Assembly: GCA_028554755.1 (NCBI GenBank)
Contig: JAPTOF010000025.1
Span: 3,335,501-3,399,500 of the forward strand
Direction of reading: 5' to 3'
DNA: 64,000 bases
Source: Cordia subcordata
Taxonomy: Eukaryota > Streptophyta > Magnoliopsida > Boraginales > Cordiaceae
Part shown: positions 45,709-56,192 of the stretch, in pieces
Position numbering within the stretch: position 1 is the first letter of the stretch
How the letters are laid out: the number at the start of each line of letters is the position of its first letter
Position numbers and translations under genes: made by a program
Notes under the pieces: model-generated
Databases searched by the model: none
Seen by the model: only the letters and a program-made list of their open reading frames with translations
What the model was told of the DNA's origin: nothing

Positions 45709-46878
45709 GTAAACATCCCTTTTCAAATAAGGAAGCCTATCCACACCACTGGCTTTCATAGCCATACTTCTAAAATCATTTGCAATCTTAACACTAGATT
45801 TCTTAAAATTTTCAAAAACTTTAAGATTGCTTGGATCCAAACTCCTATGTGAACGTAACATATACTGTTTAGCAGGACTAGCCATGACATGGTTATGAAG
45901 CATATCATGCTTCACAACTTTCAAGCAACCATTCCCAATAACTCTAAAAACTACTTTTGCTTTGCAATCAGTTCTATAATCAATTTTCGCATAAGCTTTT
46001 CCCACAACCTTTTTATCTTTCTTCAACTTTGACTTATGACATACGTATTTAATACAAGACAACTCAGCACCCCTATTGTTGGACCTCTTTCTCCCCTTTC
46101 TAACATTAAAAAATAGTGCTATATGCATAATTATTATATAAATCAAATGCTTCATAATCATTCTTAACCATTGTACCAAGAAGAGAAAAGACTTGAGCCT
46201 CCTAAAAAGTAAACTGACCACCTATATAAGATAAACAAGTTATTCAAAACATATTCACAAAATGAAAACTAAATGTTCACAAAAATCAAACATTATGTTC
46301 ACAATACAAACATTGATTATAATCTACACAATATGCTCACACTTCATACCCAAAAATTTCGCAAACCACAAACTAAACCATCACAACTTTTAAACTTTAT
46401 ATTCACAAAATAAACAATTATAAAATTTATCTTTACACTATTTTTAGACTACATAACTGAAAGACTCACAAAACATAAAATGCATGTTCACAGTAACTAA
46501 ACTTCATGTCCATAACACCAACATTCTATTCACTATTCAGACTACATAACTAATAGGTTCACAAAACACAAATTCCACGTTCACAACAATTAAACTTCAT
46601 GTTAGCAATAATGAAATTCAAATCAATGTTTACAATCCATAAACAAATAGTTTAAAAACAAAAACGGCATTATCATAATAATTAAACACTGCATTCTCAT
46701 ACTGACATTACCTTACATGTTGACAGTATCTTCATGATTCAAAATTCAAATCTTCAGTAAAATACTTACCTTACATACTTTAACCAATTGAAGCAACAAA
46801 AGCTACTTCATCTTCATTACATACAAAATCAACATTATTCTGAACCAAAAACTCATCTACATTAACAATCGAACTCAT
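45709..46878 (-). pseudogene. FAR1/FHY3-like N-terminal region, truncated and frameshifted
   Basis: On the minus strand a possible first exon begins at ATG 46878 (MSSIVNVDEFLVQNNVDFV). A second begins after an acceptor at about 46202 and reads EAQVFSLLGTMVKNDYEAFD, LYNNYAYST, then, shifted by one base in the T-run at 46111-46116, FNVRKGRKRSNNRG, YVCHKSKLKKDKKVV, DCKAKVVFRVIGNGCLKVVK and DMLHNHVMASPAKQYMLRSH. This is the WRKY-GCM1-like FAR1 DNA-binding domain. Sequence ends at SGVDRLPYLKRDV, where the gypsy LTR joins. FAR1 proteins descend from Mutator-like transposases; a MULE remnant is as likely as a host gene. Confidence 0.8.
46230..46780. repeat. degenerate tandem-like TTCACAA/CATGTTCAC motifs
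   Basis: The motif [CT]ATGTTCACAA and variants recurs roughly every 30-70 bases through the presumed intron of the FAR1-like sequence. The unit is poorly conserved. Confidence 0.5.
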
Positions 46879-47480
46879 TGTCAACCTGATAATTGCAAAT
46901 AATACAACATCATTACACCAAAACAAAAACAAATTGATTAATTTGTAACAAAAAACAAGATGAAAAAACTCACAAAAAATCATACAACAATAGAAAAAAT
47001 GATTTTCAAACCTACATCAATAAACAAACCGATAAAAATTTTGAATAACAATCAACACTGAATCAAAATAAACAATTTCAACAGCTACATTACCTGATTT
47101 CAATGGAGCATAACAACAATGAGATCAACACAACAGGAAAACAACGCAAACACACTGCGAAAAGATCGATAAACTAATTCAAACTGAAAACAATAACAAT
47201 GACACAAAGAAAACACAAATTTCTAGTGATCAAATATTGATGATATATGATTTTTTTTTATCAAACGAGGAGAGAGAACACAAAAGTTACGTCACTTGAT
47301 TTTCTGTTAAAAATTGCTCCAAATCTGAATTTTTTTTTAGACAGGCACGTGTCTAGCACGCGCCAAAGGGTGTACCTAGCTCTTCAGGTACACAATAGTT
47401 CGGGTGCACCATTTTTTTGCATGCTACTATGAGAGAGTTCGTCTATGGCAGCACTTTGATATGGCCGAATAATTCTCTGT
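46879..47480. other. upstream flank of the FAR1-like remnant
   Basis: No gene is supported. A block at 47366-47412 (GGGTGTACCTAGCTC, then GGTACACAATAG and GGGTGCACC) has short internal inverted repeats and may be near a Mutator-like terminus. The opposite terminus is not present. Confidence 0.35.
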
Positions 47481-47589
47481 TTACCATCACTCAAGTCAAT
47501 GGTGAAATAAGGACTTATGATAGATAGAATAATAGAATCATTTGGCTTGTTCACCAAATGGTAAATTCATCCCTTAGTTTGCTTGGGAT

Positions 47590-48126
47590 ATGGTTCAGAT
47601 GATGTATCAAAAACTTGATTGGGTTGGGATAGTGTGGTTAAAAAATATCGTTCCAAAACATGGCTTCCGTACTTGGATTGTATGGCATAACAAACTTCCA
47701 ACCAAAGCAAGACTTGCTTCTTGGGGTTTAAATATTGATCTCAAATGCACTCTCTACAAAAGAGGAACTGAAAACAGAGAACATTCTTTTCTAAGTGTAG
47801 CTTTATTTGAAGGTTCTAGACTAGAATCATGAAGATGCCTAGTACTATAAATGGGACGAAGTAACACCAATACATTTGTAGAAGAAGTAATGGAAATTCA
47901 TTCTTGAGTTTTGGGGTAATTACCAAATTGAGTTTTGGGGTAATTAGTTTTCATTCTTGGATGGAGCGGAATAAAAGGATCCTTTAAAGAGTAGCTTGGA
48001 CAGAGGAACATATAATTGTATTTGATGTTAGACACATTGTTAATAGGAAAGGGAAATTTAGAGATAGGTCGTTAAATAGACTCCTTTGTTATAGGTGGAA
48101 TCTTGGAGTTAGTTTTGTTGCATAAT
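47590..48126 (+). pseudogene. LINE (L1-type non-LTR) 3' end with zf-RVT domain
   Basis: The open stretch 47590-47832 reads VWLKNIVPKHGFRTWIVWHN and KLPTKARLASWGL, the zinc-binding domain downstream of plant L1 reverse transcriptases; the CxxC positions are eroded. After a stop, ERNKRIL and VRHIVNRKGKFRDR (47960-48065) match the usual LINE C-terminal tail. The reverse transcriptase and endonuclease upstream are missing, as expected for 5'-truncated LINE insertion. Confidence 0.75.
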
Positions 48127-48754
48127 AGCTTTTGAGGCTAGCGTAAAGCCCCGTTTGTATATTTTTGTGAAAAATTTAAGTTCTTGTTTATTCAGCCAAG
48201 AAAAAGGAAAAAAAAAATTCTATCCATACTACACATAAAAAAGCCTTGTCTATCTTGAAAAACACTTGGGTTCAACACTTCCCAAGCCAAAATCACAAGT
48301 GGATTCCGACAAAAAAAAAAAATCACAAGTGGAGCCGACTCCCAAAAAGGGGGCATTGGTTGAGCGATCCAAAGAATTTTTGATCCAGCATATATCATTC
48401 AATTTAAAAAAAATATAAAATTCTTTCTTTTTCTCCTTTTTCCCTTCTTTTCTTGTCAACAAAAGGAAGTAGAAAAAGAAAGGGAACCCAACGGGCAGTC
48501 TGGCATTCACGCCGCTGAAAGTTACAAGCTCACACATACCTTCCTTCCAAGTGTTCCCAAGCATCTCCCACCGCCATCCACTATCCTTTACCAAACCACC
48601 CCAAACCCCACCTCCCCTCCTCCACCCCACACCCACTTGCACACCCAAAACACACAAAATTTACATTCACATAGCTGAAAAAGCTGTAAAATTTATTATA
48701 TTATCAACACATACAATCACACACATCTATATTCATGTGTGTAGGTGGTGAGAA
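48127..48754 (+). promoter_or_regulatory. upstream region of the GIL1-like gene
   Basis: Intergenic DNA and 5' untranslated region. A TATAAAA at 48414-48420, followed by a CT-rich stretch, could be the core promoter; a C-rich leader (48545-48660) precedes the start. Only position supports this. Confidence 0.3.
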
Positions 48755-50197
48755 ATGGTAGAAATGGAAGGGCCATCAACAAAACCCCCACAAATCTCCG
48801 AGATGTTCCAGAAGTTTGCACTCGCTTTCAAGACCAAAACCTTCGAGCTCCTCGCCGGCGAAGACGACGACGACGACCGACTCGCCGCCGACACCAATAC
48901 CGATGTGTTGTCCCTCCTTGACTCTGCAGAAGAAGAGTTCATCCCTGACCAAAAAGTTGTGGTCATCAAACCCGACCCGACCCATTTATCCAGGTCCGGT
49001 GCAAGCCCAATTCTACATACCCGCTTGACCCAAAGCTTCATGGGCTCAATCTTTGCCAACATTTCATCTTTTGAAGCCTCGTATCTTCAGTTACAAGCAG
49101 CTCATGTGCCCATTCTTGATGAAAAAGCTGTGGAATCAGCTGATAAGGGCTTGGTTGCAATTTTACAAAAATTGACTGATTTGAAGAATAGTTTTAGGAA
49201 ATTTCAGAAAAACCCAAATTTGGATTTTGATTTTGCAGGTGGGTCCTTCTTGGAGTTTCAGGTTCAAGAGAATCAGAGCAAGCTCAGAGCTTTGGAGACT
49301 ATGGTAAATCAGTTACAGTCTGATATAGATAATAAAGATGATGAAGTTTCGGTTTTGAGGGAGAAATTGGATAAAATTCAAGCCTTTAATTCGAATTTGT
49401 CAAAAAGATTAAGTTCACAGAGTGGAAAATTGGATATGGATATGGATGTTTTGTTAACCGTTCGAGTTTTCGAGTCCATGTTGAATGATAGTGTTAAGGC
49501 ATTGCATTGTTTTACTAAGTTATTGATTGAATTGATGCGGAAAGCAGGATGGGATTTGGACATGGCGGCAGATTCGGTTTATTCTGATATTGATTATGTC
49601 AGAAAAGGTCATAATAAGTATGTCTTTTTATCCTATGTTTGTTTGAGTATGTTAAGAGGTTTTGATTTGGATGATTTTGGCGTTGGTAAAGATGAAGTTG
49701 TTTGTAATGGTTCAAACGGTTTAATTTCAAGTAAGGATGGGTATTTAAGGGAATTGATTGAACATGTTTCTTGTAATCCTATGGAGGCATTGGGTAAGAA
49801 TCCCAAAAGTGGTTTTTCTAAATTTTGTGAGGAGAAATATGAGCAATTGATTCATCCATCAATGGAGTCATCGATTTTTATCAATTTGGATAGAAAGGAA
49901 GCAGTGCTGAGTTCTTGGAAATCACTGCGTGCGTTTTATGAATTGTTTGTTAGAATGGCAAGTTCGATGTGGTTGCTCCATAAGTTGGCGTATTCATTTT
50001 ATCCTGTAGTGGAGATATTTCGGGTCGAGAGAGGTGTAGATTTCTCAATGGTCTATATGGAAGATGTTACACGGAGAAATAGTTTGTCAAGCAAAAGTAG
50101 ACCAAAAGTGGCCTTTACAGTTATACCAGGATTTAAAGTTGGGAGGACCATCATACAGTCTCAGGTTTATCTTAGAGGTTTGAAGTGTACAGAGTAG
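48755..50197 (+). CDS. DUF641 / GIL1-like protein (gravitropic in the light 1 family)
   Basis: One uninterrupted exon of 480 residues from ATG 48755 to TAG 50195-50197. ISEMFQKFALAFKTKTFELL opens the protein, followed by an acidic patch (37-41). The DUF641 region lies at about 75-155 (HTRLTQSFMGSIFANISSFE, ASYLQLQAAHVPILDEKAVE). A coiled coil spans about 165-222. The C-terminal GIL1/IRKI domain runs from about 330 to 480 and ends with PGFKVGRTIIQSQVYLRG. No signal peptide or membrane segment is seen. In Arabidopsis, GIL1 acts in loss of hypocotyl gravitropism in red light; whether this paralogue does so is inference. It is the only long intact ORF in the window and looks functional. Confidence 0.93.
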   Translation: MVEMEGPSTKPPQISEMFQKFALAFKTKTFELLAGEDDDDDRLAADTNTDVLSLLDSAEEEFIPDQKVVVIKPDPTHLSRSGASPILHTRLTQSFMGSIFANISSFEASYLQLQAAHVPILDEKAVESADKGLVAILQKLTDLKNSFRKFQKNPNLDFDFAGGSFLEFQVQENQSKLRALETMVNQLQSDIDNKDDEVSVLREKLDKIQAFNSNLSKRLSSQSGKLDMDMDVLLTVRVFESMLNDSVKALHCFTKLLIELMRKAGWDLDMAADSVYSDIDYVRKGHNKYVFLSYVCLSMLRGFDLDDFGVGKDEVVCNGSNGLISSKDGYLRELIEHVSCNPMEALGKNPKSGFSKFCEEKYEQLIHPSMESSIFINLDRKEAVLSSWKSLRAFYELFVRMASSMWLLHKLAYSFYPVVEIFRVERGVDFSMVYMEDVTRRNSLSSKSRPKVAFTVIPGFKVGRTIIQSQVYLRGLKCTE

Positions 50198-50829
50198 TGT
50201 TATACATAGCTGGTATATCTGTAAGAAAATGGAAAATAAGTTTACAAGAGGCTTCTTGGCCTTGGTATAAGATTGCTTCAGGTGTTAGCACTTACACTAT
50301 GCATCAACAAGCTAATTTCCATGGTTTAGTCGCTCAATTCTGGAGTGCTACGGACCAAAGTTAAAGAGTTTTGGTTGCAGTTCTCAGTAATGAAAGACCT
50401 CAAACAAATTTGTCTGAAGATGCCCTTGTGATGTATGGTAACAAGTGTTTCCTTTTATCTTGAAGTATTTAGTTGTAACTCTCTGTGGTGTGTTTATTTT
50501 CTTATTTTCTATTGTTTTCTTTCTTGTTCCTGGTTTTTTGATGGGTCTAATGTAGAGATGTATGTAAAGAGGGTAATTTCTCTTCCTCTTCTTCTCTCGC
50601 CCCCACTCTCTCTCTCTTATTGTTATTTATGTCTTTCTAGGTAGGGTGGAAGTTTGATACTAAACACATAGTCTAATTGTATGTAATCTTGTTCTGAAAC
50701 TGTAATAGTGAATACACCTTTCTATTGAAATCATCAGGAAATTCTTCTGCCTCTGTGTATTGAACTGGTTATCCTTTGATGTATATTGGGAATGTGTTTG
50801 GAGAAGTTATTGACCTGGCCGTGACAATG
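50198..50829 (+). other. probable 3' untranslated region of the GIL1-like gene
   Basis: No coding signal. TGTAATAGTGAATACACC near 50700 could be near a poly-A site, but no clear signal was found. A CT-rich stretch lies at 50585-50625. Confidence 0.4.
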
Positions 50830-51135
50830 TAGATGTTTGCCCGTTGTTTCTTCCTGTTGAACTTTTCCGAACATGTTTTCTGTATATTATACACAGTTTA
50901 TTTAATATTGCATTCAATCATGAGTTCTCATGAACTGATGAAGATTCCATGTTGCACTTGTTTCTTGCTGTTGAACCTTTGCAATTTCATCATGAATTCA
51001 GGTGAATGAGTGAAGATTCTACCCTGCACATGTTTCTTGGTATTGAACCTTGGCAGACATGTTTTCCATATATTTTACATGGGCTGTATGTGACATCTAG
51101 TTGCTATTCATCATGAATTCACTTGAATAAGTGAA
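50830..51135. repeat. degenerate tandem repeat, about three units
   Basis: Three related blocks carry [CT]GTTTCTT[CG][CGT]T[AG]TTGAAC, CATGTTTTC and [AC]ATCATGA[AG]TTC in the same order, at about 50840, 50960 and 51030. Non-coding. Confidence 0.6.
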
Positions 51136-51740
51136 ATTATTTCGGTCAATGAGTTCAGCCATAAGTAGTCCTTTTTAAATAACTTTATTTATGTAGTAAT
51201 TGTTTGTTTTTCCGTCCTCAAGTCATGCAAACTACCACTTAATGGAAAACGTTCTTCAGTAATTCTGCTGTCAGTACTTTTCTAAACCATATTAAAACTT
51301 TCTTTATGCTATTTAGTTCGTCATCCTGTTGGTATCTCTACACTTTATTTCTGAACAAGGTTTTGTGATATATCACCCTCTGAATTGTTACCAGCACAAG
51401 CACTAATATTTTTCATGTCCTTTGTCCATGTCACTCCTCAATCAGTAAATTGGAAAAAGGAATTCCTGGTGTTGCTGGTCCCCTTCAGGTAAGCACCAGC
51501 AACCAATAAATTCTCTTTACCCGGAGAGTTCAAAGACAATTCTGTGTCCTGAACATTGTTTAAGGAAGGGTATTGGCATAAGATTCTGGTGTTTGTTAAA
51601 ATCACTTCAGAGCCGTTGGTCAATAGGACTTGGTTGAACTTTTTACTGGTCAAGTGCTTCAGAATAAGATCCTTGTTTTTAGTCCTGAGGAGCCAATCAA
51701 CTTTATTGGTGGTTTAGGGCCGGGGAGGTTGGTTGATCGG
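51136..51740. other. intergenic, nothing recognised
   Basis: Non-coding AT-rich sequence between the tandem repeat and the GA microsatellite. Confidence 0.4.
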
Positions 51741-51800
51741 ACAGAGAGAGAGAGTGAGAGAGAGAGGCAGAGGGAAAGGAGGGGGAGATAGGAGGGGGGG

Positions 51801-51835
<35 letters not shown>
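51741..51835. repeat. (GA)n-rich microsatellite
   Basis: GA dinucleotides with G-rich interruptions; the Ser/Leu- and Arg/Glu-repeat open frames across it are artefacts. Confidence 0.95.
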
Positions 51836-51837
<2 letters not shown>

Positions 51838-53244
51838 CACTATACTCTGATTTCAAGCACCATAAGAGGTGAAGTATTGGCTTCATTTTGCATATATTCA
51901 AGAGTAACCTCTTGTAAATGCCAAGAATCAAGGATTTATCTACAAAGCAACAACTATTGCAACCCAGAGCAATTTCTCAAGCACAAAACAGAGTAACTGA
52001 ATGCGGTGCCTGTTGTGGCATTAATTTAAGCATCAGCTGTTGATGTAAAGCCTTGTTATATAGGATTTGAGTGCATGATCTGGAAGGCTTGGAAAAGATA
52101 TCTTCCGTCTGTATGTGCACGGAGAGAAGGAGAGAGACAGGGAGCTATGTCTGTATTCGTTTAATCACTTGAAATTTATTCTGCTAACGTTATGATAGAC
52201 TTTTGAAAGTCTATTTGTGTATTCGTTTAATCGGCCTGCACTGCATCACAATTTGGATCAACTCTCGCGCTCGGTCTATTCTCTGTGACTAGAAAATTCA
52301 ACTGCGTTAATATATAAACAATTTTGAGTTCTACATCCATAAATGGGAAAACCAAGCACTACTGATTACGGAATGGATACACATGACCTGTCCTCTCTCA
52401 AAGTCTTATGGAAAACCAACATCGTGCTACGCACTCCATTTCAAAGCAACTTCATTTTTTTTAATCAAATGCATTAGTATCAAATACTTAACACGTTGTG
52501 CTAGCTTTAATTCAAAGGCAAAATACTATTTGACTCCAAAATAAAGCCAAATACTATGTATATGATTTTCTGTATAAAGATGACCATTAAAGTAATGAAA
52601 AAAGAGTCTATTTAAGAATCATACATTAAGTTTTGTTGTTAGGTGCATGTTAAAAGATCTTGAAAAGGGTATGAGGTTTTATCAAACTCAAGTTAAAGTT
52701 ATTAATAGAATTTAATAGTTTAGAGATAGAGTTTTCGAATTCTAAGGTAAATGGCCATCTTTTTTCTTTTCATGTTTCGTTAATAAAGTAGTATTAAACA
52801 TTATCATATTTATTATTGTTAATTTTTAAAACAATTTTGTCTAATAAGCTTTCCAATATTACTTACAAATGAAGAATAACTAGATTTAAATTTGATTAAA
52901 AAATATTAAATTTTGTGCATGGCAAAAGTATAATTGCTAGTCTTATTGAAGATGGATTGTTCCTTTCACAACACAAGTACAATAGGGATCTCTTGGCAAG
53001 ATATAGGATCTATTTGAATTGATTTTTTTTTTTATGGAAAAAACACTTTTTCAAAATAAAAGTACTTTTTATTGTAATGAATAATTAAATTAGATTTTTA
53101 AAAAACAAAAACTCTAAAAGAATTCAATTTCAGCTTTTTTTTTTTTTTTAAATTAAAATTTTTAATCTTTCAAAAAATATTTTTTTTCAAAATTAATTTC
53201 TACAAAATACACTTTTAAAAAAGCCAATCCAAATAAACTCATAA
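51836..53244. other. intergenic, nothing recognised
   Basis: No gene or transposon feature could be supported in this AT-rich stretch. Confidence 0.4.
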
Positions 53245-53660
53245 CCTAGAAGGCATCAAGTGCTGCTCAATTCCCATGTCCTCAACTAGAGAATTGGTTC
53301 CTCATGATGGTACACCACCTACCAATGGAGATCAATATCGTGATCTTGTTGGAAGCTTGCTGTATCTTTTACTCACATAACCCGACATTGCTTTCTCAGT
53401 CAATTGCTTGACTCAGTTTACGCGTACACCAACTCAAGCTCATTGGACTGCAATTAGGAGACTTCTTTGTCACGTCAAATAAATTGACTTTGGCTGCTTC
53501 TACAAGAAGTCTCAAGCCCTTATGCTTATTGCTTTCACTAGTGTTGATTTCGCAGGAAACAATGATGATTTAACGTCCACCACTGATAACATGCTTTGTT
53601 TAGTGAAATTCTCTCTTAGTGATCAAAATAAGAAAGAACTGTAGCAAGACATTCAACTAA
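53245..53660 (+). pseudogene. copia reverse transcriptase / RNase H fragment
   Basis: The readable frame contains HDGTPPTNGDQYRDLVGSLL, YLLLT-stop-PDIAFSVNCLTQFT, RTPTQAHWTAIRRLLCHVK and FAGNNDDLTSTTDN, the RT-to-RNase H transition of a copia polyprotein (DADWAGN region read as VDFAGN). Two stops interrupt it. No LTRs flank it. Confidence 0.82.
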
Positions 53661-53784
53661 GCTCAAGTGGTTGGTCGATTACAGTTTTGTTTTTTAAAAA
53701 TTGTTGTAGGTAGTTCGATTTTTGGTTTTGAAGAGTGAAGATCACGGTTTAAATTGAATCACCCACTATACACACACATAACAT

Positions 53785-54240
53785 CTATATTATATTATAC
53801 AAAAGAATCCTTTGCAATATAATAATGACAAATATCGCACAAATAATATTCTTAACATTCTTTTGTTACATGACTCTCTTACATTAATTTTAATTGTAAA
53901 AATTATATTTTATTTTACTGAGATTTATATTGATTTACTAATTTATTTTAATATTTACATATTACGTCTAAAAATTATGACATACAATCTGAATTGATTG
54001 CAGATATCTATAGTAAATCTCTAATTTGGTTGTTATCAAATTGTGACCTGTTTTAATTATTTTCTATTACTATAATAAAAAATTAGTGCAATTTACTTAA
54101 AATATTATTGCCGTATAATCCTATTTATGGTAATTTGAATTTTGGTTAATATTGACAAATTGTCTTTTTTATTATTTATTTTTTATATTCAAATCCTATA
54201 TTCTATATTATGTATTTTTTAAGTGAAAATTTGCTCTTTT
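53785..54240 (-). repeat. reversed copy of the dispersed repeat at 26998-27460
   Basis: The reverse complement matches that segment over about 450 bases (for example CTATAGATATCTGCAATCAA and GAATATAGGAT). The left part of the other copy is absent here. Confidence 0.75.
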
Positions 54241-54809
54241 CTTCCTTTAGATTTATGGTGCTCTTTTTAAGCCAATTCTTGCCAACTTCACACTCTAAAA
54301 ACACAGTGATTCAACCACATTACACATCCAAGTTTCAAACCCTAGCAAACCAGCAGATTTTTTACTTTACTTAAAGCAACCAATTATCCCACACACATAT
54401 ATAAATATAAATATCTAAATTTAGGCACTATATCTCATATATAAAAAATACATAAAATATGTAAGTAAAAGGCACCTCCAGAGATCGTCGAGGAGTTCTT
54501 TAGGCGGAAGGCTGTTCTTGGAAGATGTGCTTGAAGATCGAGGAAGCCTTAACATCTATTTTTAACTATTTTTCTTTTTTACAATTTTTTATTTTATATA
54601 TATATATATATATATTTACTTTTTTTCCTCAATTAATTGAAACCTATCCATTGGACCCTAACTTTTCTTTTCAATTTTTGATTTGTCAGATTTTATATAG
54701 GTGTAGTATAAATAAAGAAAGGATTACATTCCAACAAAACTGAAAACGTTGTATACAAGGAAATCTTTCAAAATTTGTCATAAATAATTGTTTTGTTTCA
54801 TTAATCTAC
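54241..54809. other. intergenic, nothing recognised
   Basis: Non-coding flank of the Sirevirus-type element with a TA microsatellite at 54594-54613. Confidence 0.4.
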
Positions 54810-56134
54810 TGTTGGCTAAATACTTGCAGTTAATTTTGATGATGAAAATTTATATGCATTCATAATTGTTTGACTAAAAGCATCTCGTGAAGATAAGTGC
54901 TTAAATGCATAAATAGATGCTTGAAAGATGGAAGAAGATGAGCAAAAACGCATTATTTGAAGAACAAGAAGATGAGAAGGCATACGGAAGAAAAGAAACG
55001 TCATAAGGGGTACCGGGCGTTCTTTTTTATCTTTTGTGAAATGCCTAAATATTGTATATGTGTGGCTCAAACTTCCTTTCAAACAACTTATAAAACTCTT
55101 GCATATTTGATTTTATAAAAGCACAAATGAATTTGAATGCACATGTAGAATAAAAATGTATTTTTTGAAGTGTTTCAAGTTATAGAAAATATTTACAAAT
55201 TATCTCAAAATGATTTGGAGTTAGGAAAACTGCACTAGAAAAAGTTTTGGCAAAAGTTTGGCTTTACTTCACTTTCTGAAGTGGCCGGACCCGCCAGCCG
55301 ATTGACCAGCTGACTTGGGTGGGTCGCCCGGCCAAGTCAGAAGCTGAAGGACAAAGCCGGACTCCCTAGCCAGTTGACCGGCTAAGGCGTCTGGCCCAGT
55401 AAGTGAGGTCCAAGAGGAAGCCGGACGACCCAGCCGGTCGACCGGCTGAACGAGCTGCTGTAATAAATGCACTAGCCGTTTATTATCGTTCTGGACCATT
55501 TATTCCTCTTTTCCTCACCTACCAAATCCCTAACACTCAAAACTCTTAATACACGTTCCAATCATAAATTCAAGTGTGCAAAATCTTATATCATCATTCA
55601 ATCAAGCTTTGAGCCATTCTTGCAATTTCTTTGAGCTTTCAAGAGCTTCATTCATTGCAATATCTTCTTTTTGAGAAGAAAATTTTCAAATTCTATTATT
55701 TCTTATTCCTTTGATTATATACGCAATTTGAGAGCCAGAATTCTTGTGAGATTTATTTATTGAAGCTTGTAAAATGTGGGAAAATCCTAAAGAGTGGAAC
55801 TCTTGGGTTCTTTGAAGTTGAGCTTCAAAGAGGTGTAAGAAATTGGTTTGCTCTTCACCAAGATTTGAAGAAGCATCTTAGTGAAGGATGTTGAAGTCCT
55901 AAGGGGAGCATCCTTGGGCGGTGGACGTAGGCTTGGCCGAACCACCTTAAATCATTTGTCTCTCCTCTCTTTATCCTTTTAGTATCTTATTTGCTTAAAT
56001 TGCTTATTTTGTGTTTGATATATTACTTGAAAGAATTTGTTGAATTTCTTAGAATTTAAAAAAAAGAAAAACAAAAATTAGTAATTATATCTTAATTCAC
56101 CTCCCCTCCCCGCTTAAGATATTTGCACCTACAA
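54810..56134 (+). repeat. 5' LTR of the Sirevirus-type element
   Basis: TGTTGGCTAAATACTTG...CACCTACA, 1325 bases. Its start is repeated at 63299. It contains a GC-rich cassette at 55281-55450 with an 18-base perfect palindrome (55431-55448). Confidence 0.93.
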
Positions 56135-56136
56135 TT

Positions 56137-56149
56137 GGTATCAGAGCTA
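56137..56149 (+). other. primer-binding site, initiator Met-tRNA type
   Basis: TGGTATCAGAGCT two bases after the LTR end is the common copia primer site complementary to the 3' end of initiator Met-tRNA. Confidence 0.95.
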
Positions 56150-56192
56150 GGGTTCTACCTATAGTTTAACACCTAGTAGAGTCTTAGCAAAT

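Noticed and set aside
51733..51996. Arg/Glu-rich open stretch
   Set aside because: It is a translation of the GA microsatellite.
54525..54743. Short open stretch starting MCLKIEEALTSIF
   Set aside because: It runs into a TA microsatellite and poly-T sequence; no domain.
56137..56149. Possible tRNA-derived sequence
   Set aside because: Only the short primer-binding complement is present; no tRNA cloverleaf surrounds it.
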